From: an uncultured Bacteroidota bacterium | GTDB lineage: Bacteria > Bacteroidota > Bacteroidia > 2-12-FULL-35-15 | Assembly: GCA_903911435.1 (NCBI GenBank) | Contig: CAIWDF010000024.1 | Location: forward strand, 1-44,203 | Length of the DNA stretch: 44,203 nt | Direction: 5' to 3' | Shown here: one piece after another, positions 9,711 to 17,683 of the stretch | Layout: every line of letters starts with the position of its first letter | How positions within the stretch are numbered: position 1 is the first letter of the stretch | Program-made: the position numbers and the translations under genes | The notes under the pieces: model-generated | What the model was told of the DNA's origin: nothing | The model's input: only the letters and a program-made list of their open reading frames with translations | Databases searched by the model: none

Positions 9711-10652
9711 TCAGACTAAGTTTAATTGCAAAATTTTTTCTGCTAACACCATCGCAATTTTCCTGTGGCTTTCTATTGTCCATCCGGCTATGTGGGGAGA
9801 CAGAATTACTTTATCGCTTTTGGTTAAGTATTGAAATGCTTCCGGAAGCATTGTTAAGTCTAAGGTTTCGAAGGAAGTCATTTCGTATTCCAATACATCC
9901 AGACAAGCGCCAAGCACTTTCCCTGATTTCAAGTTCATCACCAAATCGTCTGTGTTCAGACATTTTCCTCTTGCTGTATTGATGATATAAATATTGTTTC
10001 GAAAGCTATTTATAAAAGTATCGTACACCATTCGTTCGGTTTCGGCTGTTAACGGCACATGCAAACTCACTATGTCTGCTTCGTCAAATATTCTTTCGAG
10101 GGAAGACTCCTGAATACATTCGTTTCCGAAATTGGTTTTGTATTTATCATACACCAAAAGTTTAACACCAAAACCTTTTAACCGTTCGGCAAAAGCACTG
10201 CCCATATTGCCATAACCAATTATACCAACGGTTTTACCCATTAGTTCCACTCCCCTGTTTTCTTCGCGAAGCCATTTACCTTCTCTCACTTCTTTATCTG
10301 CTCTCAGCACATTATTAAACAAGGCGAGCAACATGGCCAGTGCATGTTCGCCCACAGCATCGCGATTTCCCTCCGGTGCATGAATGCATTTAATGCCTTT
10401 GCTTTCGGCATAAGCCACGTCTATGTTTTCCATTCCGGCTCCGGCACGAGCAATGAACTTAAGGTTGGTAGCCTTGTCGAGAAAGGCTTTGGTAATTTTT
10501 ATTTTGCTTCTGATTATTATTCCATCATACAGATGAATATTCTGAATAATCTCCTCTTTCGTCCAGTCATAATGAAGGTGACATACATGACCTGCTTTTT
10601 CGAGCGTTTGGTGTAATGAAGGATGATTAGAATCGATGAAAAGAATTTTCAT
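9711..10652 (-). CDS. D-isomer-specific 2-hydroxyacid dehydrogenase (phosphoglycerate dehydrogenase-like)
   Basis: A 313-residue NAD-dependent dehydrogenase. The substrate domain contains RSKIKITKAFLDKATNLKFIARAGAGMENID. The Rossmann motif is GIIGYGNMG, preceded by GKT. The catalytic Arg is in NTARGK, and the catalytic His in LSPHIAGWT. The length and absence of an ACT domain fit short PGDH-like enzymes, which in many Bacteroidota supply 3-phosphohydroxypyruvate for serine synthesis. Another 2-hydroxyacid substrate remains possible, as no serC neighbour is present to support serA. The gene is transcribed alone. Confidence 0.85.
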   Translation of the reverse strand: MKILFIDSNHPSLHQTLEKAGHVCHLHYDWTKEEIIQNIHLYDGIIIRSKIKITKAFLDKATNLKFIARAGAGMENIDVAYAESKGIKCIHAPEGNRDAVGEHALAMLLALFNNVLRADKEVREGKWLREENRGVELMGKTVGIIGYGNMGSAFAERLKGFGVKLLVYDKYKTNFGNECIQESSLERIFDEADIVSLHVPLTAETERMVYDTFINSFRNNIYIINTARGKCLNTDDLVMNLKSGKVLGACLDVLEYEMTSFETLDLTMLPEAFQYLTKSDKVILSPHIAGWTIESHRKIAMVLAEKILQLNLV

Positions 10653-10723
10653 TTATATTAATTCATTTTAAAGTTGACTTACTTCATTAAAAGTTATTAG
10701 TCATTTTTTATCTATGTAAATAA

Positions 10724-10760
10724 AACTAAAAAACCTCGTAGACTCCGAGGTTTTTTAGTT
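10724..10760 (-). terminator. Strong intrinsic terminator of the Ton operon
   Basis: A perfect 15-bp inverted repeat (arms 10724-10738 and 10746-10760, loop of 7) with core ACCTCG/CGAGGT and A6/T6 runs at the ends works on both strands. It follows the stop of the TPR gene by 18 bp, ending the long minus-strand Ton operon before the next minus-strand gene. Confidence 0.92.
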
Positions 10761-10777
10761 CTATTTCTACTTATCCA

Positions 10778-12349
10778 TTATTTCAATCCTGCTAGTATCT
10801 TCTTAGCCTGTGCATTATTTGGGTCTATTTCTAGTACCTTTTGCATATACAATTTTGTATTCGCACTATCTTTCTTTTCAGCATAATAAGCAGCTAGATA
10901 ATAGTACGCCTCTATTAGATTGTTCTTACTTTTATCAACCTCCTCAGGTTTAACTTTGGTAATAAAAGTTTCAAAAAAAGGCTTTGCTTGCCATTTTTCA
11001 TTTTTAGGATCAAGTTGAGCATTTGATTTAGCTCTCCAAAGATAGCCTATGTACAATTCTGGTTGTTGTTTTACAACTTGAGAGAAAGAAGAGTCAGCAT
11101 TAATAAAGTCTTTAGAATAGTAATAACATAGTCCGACACCATTGTAATCATTCGCGTTTGCCTTTCCTGTTTTTATTTTTTTATTATAATATTCAATTGC
11201 GTCTTTGTATTTTTTGGTTTTCTTGTAGGCATTTGCTATGTCTCCATTAAATTCAGTACGAGAACTGTCTTGCTCTATTATTCTTTTAAAATCAATAATA
11301 GCAAGCGAATCATTTCCCGTCTGAGCATTTAATTTAGCTCGATTTTCGTAGTCTTGAGGAATAATTTTTTCTGGGTTTACCTTCGCAAAAAACTTATTGC
11401 AACTTTTCAAACCATTCGCATAATCTTTTAATTGGTAATAATCATATGCGAGATAACGATACAAATATGCACTGTTTGAATCGCACTTCATTGCTTCATT
11501 TGCGGCATCTATTGATTCTTGATATTGCTTTGTCTGATTAAGTACCCCAGCAAATTTAGATCGTGCTCCACAATCATTATTTATTTGCAGATATCTTTTA
11601 TACTCTGTTGAAGCATTTTTAAATTGATTTGCTCTTAAATAAATTTCAGCTAATTCTCTATGAGCCGGAGCAAACAATGAATCAATTGCAATTGCTTTTT
11701 TATAAAACTCAACCGCCAATTGATAATTTCTACTTCTATTATATAACTGTCCTTGACGCAATATGGCTTCTACTGACTTTGCATTCAGATTTGCCGCCTT
11801 TTCATAATTTTCAATCGCTTTGGTTCCATCATTTTGTTCAAGAAAAGCATCTCCAGTCAACAGATAAACTTCTAGGTTTTTAGAATCCAATTTTGCCGCT
11901 TGCGTCAATAAAGTGAAAGCATCAGCAAGATTTTTATTATCCGCATTGATATATGCTTCTGCTATTTTCATTAAAACAATTGGATCTTTGCCAGCCGCAA
12001 GTGTGGTTGCTTTAAAAAAGTTAGCTTTCGCATCTGCCTGTTTTCCTTGATACCACTGAACTTTTCCTAAACCAACATAACACAAAGGGTGTGTAGCGTT
12101 AACATCCGCACCTTTTTGATAGGTTGATTTGGCCAAGTCGATATTATCATTTTTAAAGTAATTCTCTCCAAAGTAGAAGTAATACTCTCCATTATTGGGT
12201 GCAACTTGTACCAATTTCTTAAAAGCTTCATCAGCACTCTGAAATTGCTCGTTAGTTGTTAATTTTATGATGTCCTTCAGCGAAGACTGAGCAAATAGGC
12301 TTGTTGTAAACATCGCCATCGCACCAAAAACTATATTTATTTTTTTCAT
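10778..12349 (-). CDS. Periplasmic TPR-repeat protein
   Basis: A 523-residue exported protein with a signal peptide ending near AQS (about residue 22) followed almost entirely by tetratricopeptide repeats. Recognisable units include YYFYFGENYFKNDNIDLAKSTY, AILRQGQLYNRSRNYQLAVEFY and NGVGLCYYYSKDFINADSSF. The last unit ends with AQAKKILAGLK. TPR proteins are scaffolds for protein contacts, not enzymes. It is the last gene of the Ton operon, 17 bp after the PstS-like gene. TPR plus PstS-like genes behind exbBD-tonB are, from memory, a recurring Bacteroidota arrangement; the specific role is unknown. Confidence 0.85.
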   Translation of the reverse strand: MKKINIVFGAMAMFTTSLFAQSSLKDIIKLTTNEQFQSADEAFKKLVQVAPNNGEYYFYFGENYFKNDNIDLAKSTYQKGADVNATHPLCYVGLGKVQWYQGKQADAKANFFKATTLAAGKDPIVLMKIAEAYINADNKNLADAFTLLTQAAKLDSKNLEVYLLTGDAFLEQNDGTKAIENYEKAANLNAKSVEAILRQGQLYNRSRNYQLAVEFYKKAIAIDSLFAPAHRELAEIYLRANQFKNASTEYKRYLQINNDCGARSKFAGVLNQTKQYQESIDAANEAMKCDSNSAYLYRYLAYDYYQLKDYANGLKSCNKFFAKVNPEKIIPQDYENRAKLNAQTGNDSLAIIDFKRIIEQDSSRTEFNGDIANAYKKTKKYKDAIEYYNKKIKTGKANANDYNGVGLCYYYSKDFINADSSFSQVVKQQPELYIGYLWRAKSNAQLDPKNEKWQAKPFFETFITKVKPEEVDKSKNNLIEAYYYLAAYYAEKKDSANTKLYMQKVLEIDPNNAQAKKILAGLK

Positions 12350-12366
12350 ATATTCTATTTCTCTTT

Positions 12367-13299
12367 TTAATTCGTGTTAATATGTACCAATCTTACTGGA
12401 GCTATTGCAGGAATCAAGCCAGCTTTTAAAATCATCAGTTGTCCCTTGTCTCCTGCTACAAATGAAACAAATCCCATACCAAGACCCGCTCGTGTCTGTC
12501 TGTTGATCATAAAAACATCTCGTGTAAATGGATAATCCTTTGTTTTAATATAGGCTTGAAACGGTTTATAACCTTCTGAAAGGCTATCCTTTTTAATCTC
12601 CAACACTTTCACCTTCTTCAAAAAATTATGGGTTATGGAATCATCCAAATCGCTTATCCAATTAACACTTAATATACCAATTGCATTTTTATTGTGACTT
12701 ACATAATCGATAACTTCAGGGTTGGACTTCACAGCAAAAGCATTTTTAGAAAATGATTTCCCGAGTAATAAGGTGTCCTGCATATAACGAGCATTTGCAG
12801 AGCCATTGTTATCAAACACGATGGTAATTTTCCCTAATGTTGATTTTTTAACCACTTGACTCCAAACAGAATCTTTACCTAACAAAATTGATTTTACGTT
12901 TTCTACAGTAAGTGAACTATCTGTATTCTCAGGATGAACAACAATGGCGATAGCATCTTCAGCAATTTTTGTGGAAATTGGAAATAGGTTTGATACTTCA
13001 AAATTCTTACGTTCGATGGGAGTTAAATCTCGACACATCACAACAACCTTACATGAATCATTAATCAATCGTTGTAATGCATCTTTCTCGGACATATATT
13101 TAGCATGAACTTTGGCATTAGGGTAAAGTGATTGAAAAGTATAAATTTGAGTATCGAACAATTGTTGAAACGATTCATCAACCACAACATTTACTTCACC
13201 CGAAGTGGGCGTATCCGATGGTTCATTTGGCTGAGTAGCACAACCAGATAAAAGAACTAAAAAACAGAAAAAATAAATAAAATTACTTCGATTGAACAT
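12367..13299 (-). CDS. PstS-like substrate-binding lipoprotein
   Basis: A 310-residue lipoprotein with signal peptide and lipobox LSGC (Cys20), after which the mature chain resembles phosphate-binding PstS and related type II periplasmic binding proteins. Typical sections are VNVVVDESFQQLF, the segment with VVMCRDLTPIERKNFE, AIAIVVHPEN, the loop NNGSANARYMQD and IGILSVNWI near the hinge. No pstCAB transport genes are nearby. Its position inside a Ton operon suggests a sensing or ligand-capture role linked to TonB-dependent uptake, but that is inference. It overlaps the preceding small gene by 17 bp. Confidence 0.82.
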   Translation of the reverse strand: MFNRSNFIYFFCFLVLLSGCATQPNEPSDTPTSGEVNVVVDESFQQLFDTQIYTFQSLYPNAKVHAKYMSEKDALQRLINDSCKVVVMCRDLTPIERKNFEVSNLFPISTKIAEDAIAIVVHPENTDSSLTVENVKSILLGKDSVWSQVVKKSTLGKITIVFDNNGSANARYMQDTLLLGKSFSKNAFAVKSNPEVIDYVSHNKNAIGILSVNWISDLDDSITHNFLKKVKVLEIKKDSLSEGYKPFQAYIKTKDYPFTRDVFMINRQTRAGLGMGFVSFVAGDKGQLMILKAGLIPAIAPVRLVHINTN

Positions 13300-13552
13300 T
13301 CTTGTCTAGGTGTCGAATGGCCTCAATACGACTCTTTTTACTTTTATATCTTCGGTACGAAACATAGAATCGAAAAAGCCCAAATAATAGTAGAACGAGT
13401 CCAATAATACCTCTACCCCTTGGAATTAAATCAATCCACATGTCTGTGAACAAAAAAAGAATGGCGACTGTTAAATAAAAAGAAAACAACATGAAACTCA
13501 AATTGTATCGAATCATATTCCATGTATGTTTTAGTTTAATTTTGGAACTCAT
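13283..13552 (-). CDS. Small two-helix membrane protein
   Basis: An 89-residue protein of unknown function with two hydrophobic segments (about residues 17-34 and 42-62) separated by a short turn containing WIDLIPRGRG, and a basic tail rich in RRYKSKKSR. It resembles the preceding 69-residue protein in plan (both have TDxxID, then P.. GR or GY, then a glycine-rich second helix), so the two may be an ancient duplication. It overlaps both neighbours by 17 bp, which indicates translational coupling inside the Ton operon and supports it being a real gene. Confidence 0.75.
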   Translation of the reverse strand: MSSKIKLKHTWNMIRYNLSFMLFSFYLTVAILFLFTDMWIDLIPRGRGIIGLVLLLFGLFRFYVSYRRYKSKKSRIEAIRHLDKNVQSK

Positions 13553-13745
13553 CCTTTTCTCTTTTAATTTTATAATATTGCAAAATTAATCTTATTAGGG
13601 CATATAATAAGAGAATTCCGCCAATTTCTTTTCTATAACCTGGGAAAGTATCAATAGCAACGTCTGTAACTAAAAACAGCAATCCTAATGATATATAAAT
13701 CGCGACCATTACAAAGTTAGAATAGAAGCGCAATTTATTCACCAA
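13536..13745 (-). CDS. Small two-helix membrane protein (paralogue of the next gene)
   Basis: A 69-residue protein of unknown function with two predicted membrane helices (about 8-26 and 38-55), joined by TDVAIDTFPGYRKEIGG, a layout like that of the 89-residue protein downstream. The start is uncertain: TTG at 13745 or GTG at 13742. It begins 28 bp after the tonB stop and overlaps the next gene by 17 bp, so it belongs to the Ton operon. Confidence 0.7.
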   Translation of the reverse strand: MVNKLRFYSNFVMVAIYISLGLLFLVTDVAIDTFPGYRKEIGGILLLYALIRLILQYYKIKREKDEFQN

Positions 13746-13773
13746 AGATTACTGTTTAAAAAATTAAGAATCC

Positions 13774-14598
13774 CTATCGTAAGGTGAACTTAATTGGTAA
13801 GTTGAACTGAACTCGAACCTCACGTCCATTTTGCTTACCTGCTTTCCAAGAAGGCATAGATTTAATAACACGTATCGCTTCTTTGTCGCAACCTGGTCCG
13901 CCAGAAATCCCTCTAAGTAATTTTACATCGCTAATATTTCCATCTTTTTCGACCACAAAAGTTACATAACATGTCCCTGAAATACCAGCTTCTTTTTCAA
14001 CTTGTGGATATTGAACATTTTTCTGAATGTATTTCATTAATTCCAATTCTCCTCCTGGGAATGTTGGCATTTGTTCCACAATCGTTAAGGGAGCTTCGAT
14101 TACAGGTTCTACCACATTATTTCCATTGCCCGATTCAGGTATAACAATATCATTCTTATCACCATCACCTTCATGAGTCTCGGTACTAATTTGAGGTGTC
14201 TCTTCAGCCTGAACTGGAGGAGGTTCATCATCAACCTTTTCATCTTCCACAATAGGTGGTACGAATTTCACTGTTTCCATCACAGGTGGTGGTGGTGGTG
14301 GTGGTGGTGGTGGTTCATCCGGATTAACGGGAGGAGGAGCGGTTAAATCTTGCGAAGTAATATCCACTGCCACTATCTTTTCTTCTTGAATATTTTTTAT
14401 CCATGCAACAATAGCTGGAACACTAATCGCGAACAAAAATGATGCTGCCGAAATTGCCAAAGCCCAAAACACAGTACGATTATAGCCTCTTCGGATAGCA
14501 TACGCTCCATAGTCTTTGTGTTTGTTTTCAAACACTACATCGTTTCTGCTATCGGCAACAACGCTTGTCCATTGGTTAAATAAAGTCTCTTCTGCCAT
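13774..14598 (-). CDS. tonB: Energy transducer TonB
   Basis: The 274-residue protein carries inner-membrane energy to outer-membrane receptors. It has the Bacteroidota-type N-terminus VVFENKHKDYGAYAIRRGYNRT, a membrane helix near 43-66, a proline-rich periplasmic spacer with ten consecutive prolines encoded by a GGT/ACC trinucleotide tract, and a C-terminal TonB domain (YPQVEKEAGISGTCYVTFVVEKDG ... VIKSMPSWKAGKQNG ... VRVQFNLPIKFTLR). It starts one base after the second exbD stop, implying coupled translation. The N-terminal and C-terminal domains are similar to those of the TonB at 36154. Confidence 0.95.
   Translation of the reverse strand: MAEETLFNQWTSVVADSRNDVVFENKHKDYGAYAIRRGYNRTVFWALAISAASFLFAISVPAIVAWIKNIQEEKIVAVDITSQDLTAPPPVNPDEPPPPPPPPPPVMETVKFVPPIVEDEKVDDEPPPVQAEETPQISTETHEGDGDKNDIVIPESGNGNNVVEPVIEAPLTIVEQMPTFPGGELELMKYIQKNVQYPQVEKEAGISGTCYVTFVVEKDGNISDVKLLRGISGGPGCDKEAIRVIKSMPSWKAGKQNGREVRVQFNLPIKFTLR
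14285..14314. repeat. (GGT)10 trinucleotide microsatellite inside tonB
   Basis: Ten uninterrupted GGT copies on the plus strand encode the poly-proline stretch of TonB. Such a tract can change length in steps of one codon by slippage, altering spacer length without a frameshift. Confidence 0.95.
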
Positions 14599-14599
14599 C

Positions 14600-15259
14600 T
14601 TATTTCTTCTTTACAGCGTTTAAAATATCCAATTCTGCCTGCCCCATATCGACAATAGCGTATTTACCAACATTGCATATATTAAGTTCGTCAATCGCAT
14701 CTACAATATTCTTATAAACCGCCTTATCATCGGCTTTAATCAGAACAGTTAATGCATCCTTTTTACCTTTTTCGGCTAATGCTAGTCGCTTGTAGGTAGT
14801 ATCGGCAATTTCCTTTTTTTTGTATCTTTCTTCCAAAGCATTCAATGCATCAATTGTTAACTTGTTTCTATCCAACAATACTTTGTGCAACCCTTCTTTA
14901 GAGAAATCCGTTTTTGTAAAAGTAGTTGCTGGTTTTCCATCCTTATTATTAGGTCCATAAAATTCGCCATAATAATAATAAATGCCATTCTCTTTTGCTT
15001 CAGCCCCTTCTCGGGTGAGAAGAAAAGTAACTGCATTATTAATTCTTGGAGGTTTTGCTGTTGGCGGCAACTTGGCAGGAAAATTAATTTCCATTGTTTT
15101 CGCCTTGTTGAATGTTGATGTAAGTACAAAGAAAGTAAGAAGCAGGAACGCCAAATCCACCATTGGTGTCATGTCTATTCGAGTCGATGCTTTCTTAGCG
15201 CGTTTCTTGTCATGTTTGCCATGACCACCGCCACCATCACCGGTATTTACTTCTGCCAT
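14600..15259 (-). CDS. exbD: Biopolymer transport protein ExbD (second copy)
   Basis: A 219-residue ExbD/TolR-family subunit of the Ton motor. The cytoplasmic N-terminus is glycine and lysine rich, followed by the signature RIDMTPMVDLAFLLLTFFVLTSTF. Its membrane Asp (MVDLAFL) is the proton-path residue in the family. The periplasmic domain ends with TVLIKADDKAVYKNIVDAIDELNICNVGKYAIVDM. It is longer than typical ExbD (about 140 residues), with extra sequence between strands. Together with the neighbouring ExbD it may form a heteromeric stator, a common Bacteroidota feature. Confidence 0.93.
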   Translation of the reverse strand: MAEVNTGDGGGGHGKHDKKRAKKASTRIDMTPMVDLAFLLLTFFVLTSTFNKAKTMEINFPAKLPPTAKPPRINNAVTFLLTREGAEAKENGIYYYYGEFYGPNNKDGKPATTFTKTDFSKEGLHKVLLDRNKLTIDALNALEERYKKKEIADTTYKRLALAEKGKKDALTVLIKADDKAVYKNIVDAIDELNICNVGKYAIVDMGQAELDILNAVKKK

Positions 15260-15312
15260 TTTATTATTTTAATTATTAGTTCTTAGTTAATAGGAGAGTT
15301 GAAACTGGTCAA

Positions 15313-15972
15313 CTATTTTTTATCTCCTTGTTCCAGATTTGTGATTAGATTAAATCTGTAAATATCTTTGTCGGTAAACACCTTTATTACTTCTTTAACA
15401 GCAATGTAGTTTGCTTCTCCGTCAGCTTTTATTGCAAAACGCATCGGTTCGTATTTGAAAGTACGACCTGCTTTTTCGGCTTTATCCTTTTGTGCTTTAG
15501 CTTGTCGGGCGGCTTCTATTCGACCAAACTGTATCCAATCGCCTAATTCATTGTGAAGAGAATCTAAAGGCACACCAGGAGACTTGACTCTTAATCGTTC
15601 AGGATCTTCCATATTGATGTATTGTTTAAGCTGAGCAATTGGCACACCAAAACTGGTCATCCCTGCAAAGCGTTTTTTTTCTTTCTCTGTGAAATCGACT
15701 TTGTATTGTTTTCCCATTTGTTCAAGTGTTTTGATTCGCACTTCTCCATTATTGATATTATAGAATGCTCTTCCTTTATTATCAACTGTAACCAGAATTA
15801 CGTTATCCGGTAATAATTTTTCGGAAGTAGACGAAGGTGAATCAACCACAACAGGTTCGGAAACTCTAACAGAAGCTGTAAGCATAAAGAATGTTACCAA
15901 AAGGAACGCCAAATCAACCATTGGAGTCATATCCAGTGAAGGATTACTTTTAGGCATTTTTATTTTAGGCAT
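15313..15972 (-). CDS. exbD: Biopolymer transport protein ExbD (first copy)
   Basis: A 219-residue ExbD-family protein with N-terminal KSNPSLDMTPMVDLAFLLVTFFMLTASVR, where the membrane Asp is conserved, and a C-terminal periplasmic domain ending in RFAIKADGEANYIAVKEVIKVFTDKDIYRFNLITNLEQ. It has the same length and plan as the next gene but is clearly diverged from it. It lies 44 bp after exbB and 53 bp before the second exbD. Confidence 0.93.
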   Translation of the reverse strand: MPKIKMPKSNPSLDMTPMVDLAFLLVTFFMLTASVRVSEPVVVDSPSSTSEKLLPDNVILVTVDNKGRAFYNINNGEVRIKTLEQMGKQYKVDFTEKEKKRFAGMTSFGVPIAQLKQYINMEDPERLRVKSPGVPLDSLHNELGDWIQFGRIEAARQAKAQKDKAEKAGRTFKYEPMRFAIKADGEANYIAVKEVIKVFTDKDIYRFNLITNLEQGDKK

Positions 15973-16016
15973 ATCTTTATTATGTTATTTAGTTTATAAA
16001 CTATGATGTCTTTATC

Positions 16017-16811
16017 TTATTTAGCACTTACAGATTGTACAATACTGAATCCTGCTTCGTCCATACTATAAGTGATAGCATCAACACGTGTAGAGAAATA
16101 GTTGTACATAATGATTCCGATAACTGAAGAGATGATACCGATAGCAGTATTGATAAGCGCCTCAGAAATACCAGTTGCAAGTGCTGTAGTATCAGGAGCA
16201 CCAGCATTTGCAAGTGCAGCAAACGAACGAATCATACCAAACACTGTTCCAATCAAACCAAATAATGTTGCGATGGTAGCACAGGTAGAAATGATAACCA
16301 AATTCTTTGATAGCATTGGTAATTCTAATGAAGTTGCTTCTTCTATTTCTTTAGTGATTGCAACTTCTTTTGCATCTTTGTCCATTGAACTATCAGCATT
16401 GATGTGTTTAAGTTTTTCAACTCCTGCACGCACCACGTTAGCAAGTGAACCTTGTTGTTTATCGCAAGCTGCAATTGCCTCATCCAATTGGTTGTGTTCA
16501 ACCATTGATTGAATAGAGCGAACGAAAGTAGTGATGTTTCCTTTTCCTTTTGCTTTTCCAATTGTCATTAAACGCTCAATAGAAAAAGTAACTATAATAA
16601 TTAAAATAGCAATAAGTATTGGTACTATCACACCTCCTGCGTGCATCATTCCTAACAAGTCCCCAGCTTTTGGATGGTGCTCGGCATCAAAGTGCGATTC
16701 AGCACCCAGAATAAATACATAAATAAAGATACCTAAAGCTAAAGATATTGCAATAGCTACAAATGCAGTCATAAAACTGAAACCGACTGATGTTTTTTTT
16801 TGATTACTCAT
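16017..16811 (-). CDS. exbB: MotA/TolQ/ExbB proton channel family protein ExbB
   Basis: A 264-residue inner-membrane channel subunit with membrane helices near 10-33, 52-76 and two in the C-terminal half. The family core is TIATLFGLIGTVFGMIRSFAALANAG...TTALATGISEALINTAIGIISSVIGIIMYNYF. ExbB forms the pore that couples proton flow to ExbD and TonB. It is the first gene of the eight-gene minus-strand operon and follows an exact -7 promoter element about 75 bp upstream, after an A/T-rich leader. Confidence 0.95.
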   Translation of the reverse strand: MSNQKKTSVGFSFMTAFVAIAISLALGIFIYVFILGAESHFDAEHHPKAGDLLGMMHAGGVIVPILIAILIIIVTFSIERLMTIGKAKGKGNITTFVRSIQSMVEHNQLDEAIAACDKQQGSLANVVRAGVEKLKHINADSSMDKDAKEVAITKEIEEATSLELPMLSKNLVIISTCATIATLFGLIGTVFGMIRSFAALANAGAPDTTALATGISEALINTAIGIISSVIGIIMYNYFSTRVDAITYSMDEAGFSIVQSVSAK

Positions 16812-16885
16812 TTTTTTTATTGTTTATTAATTATTATTTATTGTTTTTGATTTACTTATTTATTCTATTCTTTTTTTTAGGGCAA

Positions 16886-16893
16886 CAAACGTA
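16886..16893 (-). promoter_or_regulatory. Promoter -7 element (TACGTTTG) of the Ton operon
   Basis: On the minus strand TACGTTTG matches TAnnTTTG exactly, 75 bp before the exbB start codon. The leader between them is almost purely A/T. No clear -33 TTG was seen at the standard distance. Confidence 0.6.
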
Positions 16894-17009
16894 CTAAATC
16901 TATTTTAATTGTGAAAATATAATATGTAACTTAATTATTTGATAACCCTTTTTGATTTCGACTGCAAAGAACAGAAAAAGTTTATTACAAAAATCGCAAA
17001 TTTAGTAAG

Positions 17010-17060
17010 CGGTCACTTTTTCCTTGTGAGCGGTCACTTTTGGCATTTAAACGGTAAAAT
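17010..17060 (+). repeat. Short 21-bp-phased GCGGTCAC repeat (copy 1)
   Basis: CGGTCACTTTT occurs at 17010 and again exactly 21 bp later at 17031, with a degenerate third unit CGGTAAAATG at 17052. A 12-bp dyad GTGAGCGGTCAC spans 17026-17037. The same three-unit arrangement occurs in opposite orientation at 27870-27932. It lies in the gap between the exbB promoter and the dedA stop, overlapping the end of the dedA gene slightly. Confidence 0.85.
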
Positions 17061-17063
17061 GAG

Positions 17064-17681
17064 TTAGGGGTTTTTCTGTTTTTTGTAGGTTATGATGATT
17101 GGGATAAGGGTAATTATTATTAAAAAAAGGACAATATATCCTATGTTTTTCTGTACCCAGTCATAAGTTCCGAGCTTAAAACCGATCCCTGCAAGCATAA
17201 TAATCCAGCAAAGTGCCCCTACTACATTAAAGAGCATGAATTTCTTGAACTCCACTTTTATTACCCCTGCGAGTATGGGTGCAAAGGTTCGGATGATGGG
17301 GATAAACCGCCCTATTATCAAAGTCTTTCCGCCATTTTTATCGTAAAAACTTTTTGTGAGTTCGAGGTATTTTTTTTTGAATATCAATGAGTCTTTACGT
17401 TTGAATAAAGGAGGACCAATTTTATAACCAAACCAATAACCGAAAATATTGCCAATGATAGCGGCTAATGATAATGCTATTATCAGATAAAAGATATTTA
17501 AACCCAGTATTTCCTCATGAGTAGCACATATCATCCCGGAAATAAAAATTAATGAATCACCAGGAAGAAAGAAACCGACCAACAAACCCGTTTCGGCAAA
17601 AACCACGAAGAGCAGCAATGCCAAACCACCATAATGAATGATGGATTGTGGGTCAGTGAGTTGTTTCAAAAATTCGAACAT
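17064..17681 (-). CDS. DedA family (VTT-domain) membrane protein
   Basis: A 205-residue integral membrane protein of the DedA/SNARE-associated family. Conserved family marks are FAETGLLVGFFLPGDSLIF near 25-43, the re-entrant segment around GNIFGYWFGYKIG, GRFIPIIRTFAPILAGV (R and P needed for family function) and a final membrane helix. Characterised DedA members act in undecaprenyl-phosphate or phospholipid flipping and membrane homeostasis; the exact substrate here is unknown. It starts 2 bp after the stop of the symporter gene, so the two are surely co-transcribed. Confidence 0.92.
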   Translation of the reverse strand: MFEFLKQLTDPQSIIHYGGLALLLFVVFAETGLLVGFFLPGDSLIFISGMICATHEEILGLNIFYLIIALSLAAIIGNIFGYWFGYKIGPPLFKRKDSLIFKKKYLELTKSFYDKNGGKTLIIGRFIPIIRTFAPILAGVIKVEFKKFMLFNVVGALCWIIMLAGIGFKLGTYDWVQKNIGYIVLFLIIITLIPIIITYKKQKNP

Positions 17682-17683
17682 GG

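Noticed and set aside
17010-17060. GCGGTCAC repeat as the dedA or exbB terminator
   Set aside because: The dyad GTGAGCGGTCAC has arms of only 4 bp and its copy elsewhere is not at a matching gene end, so it is described as a repeat.
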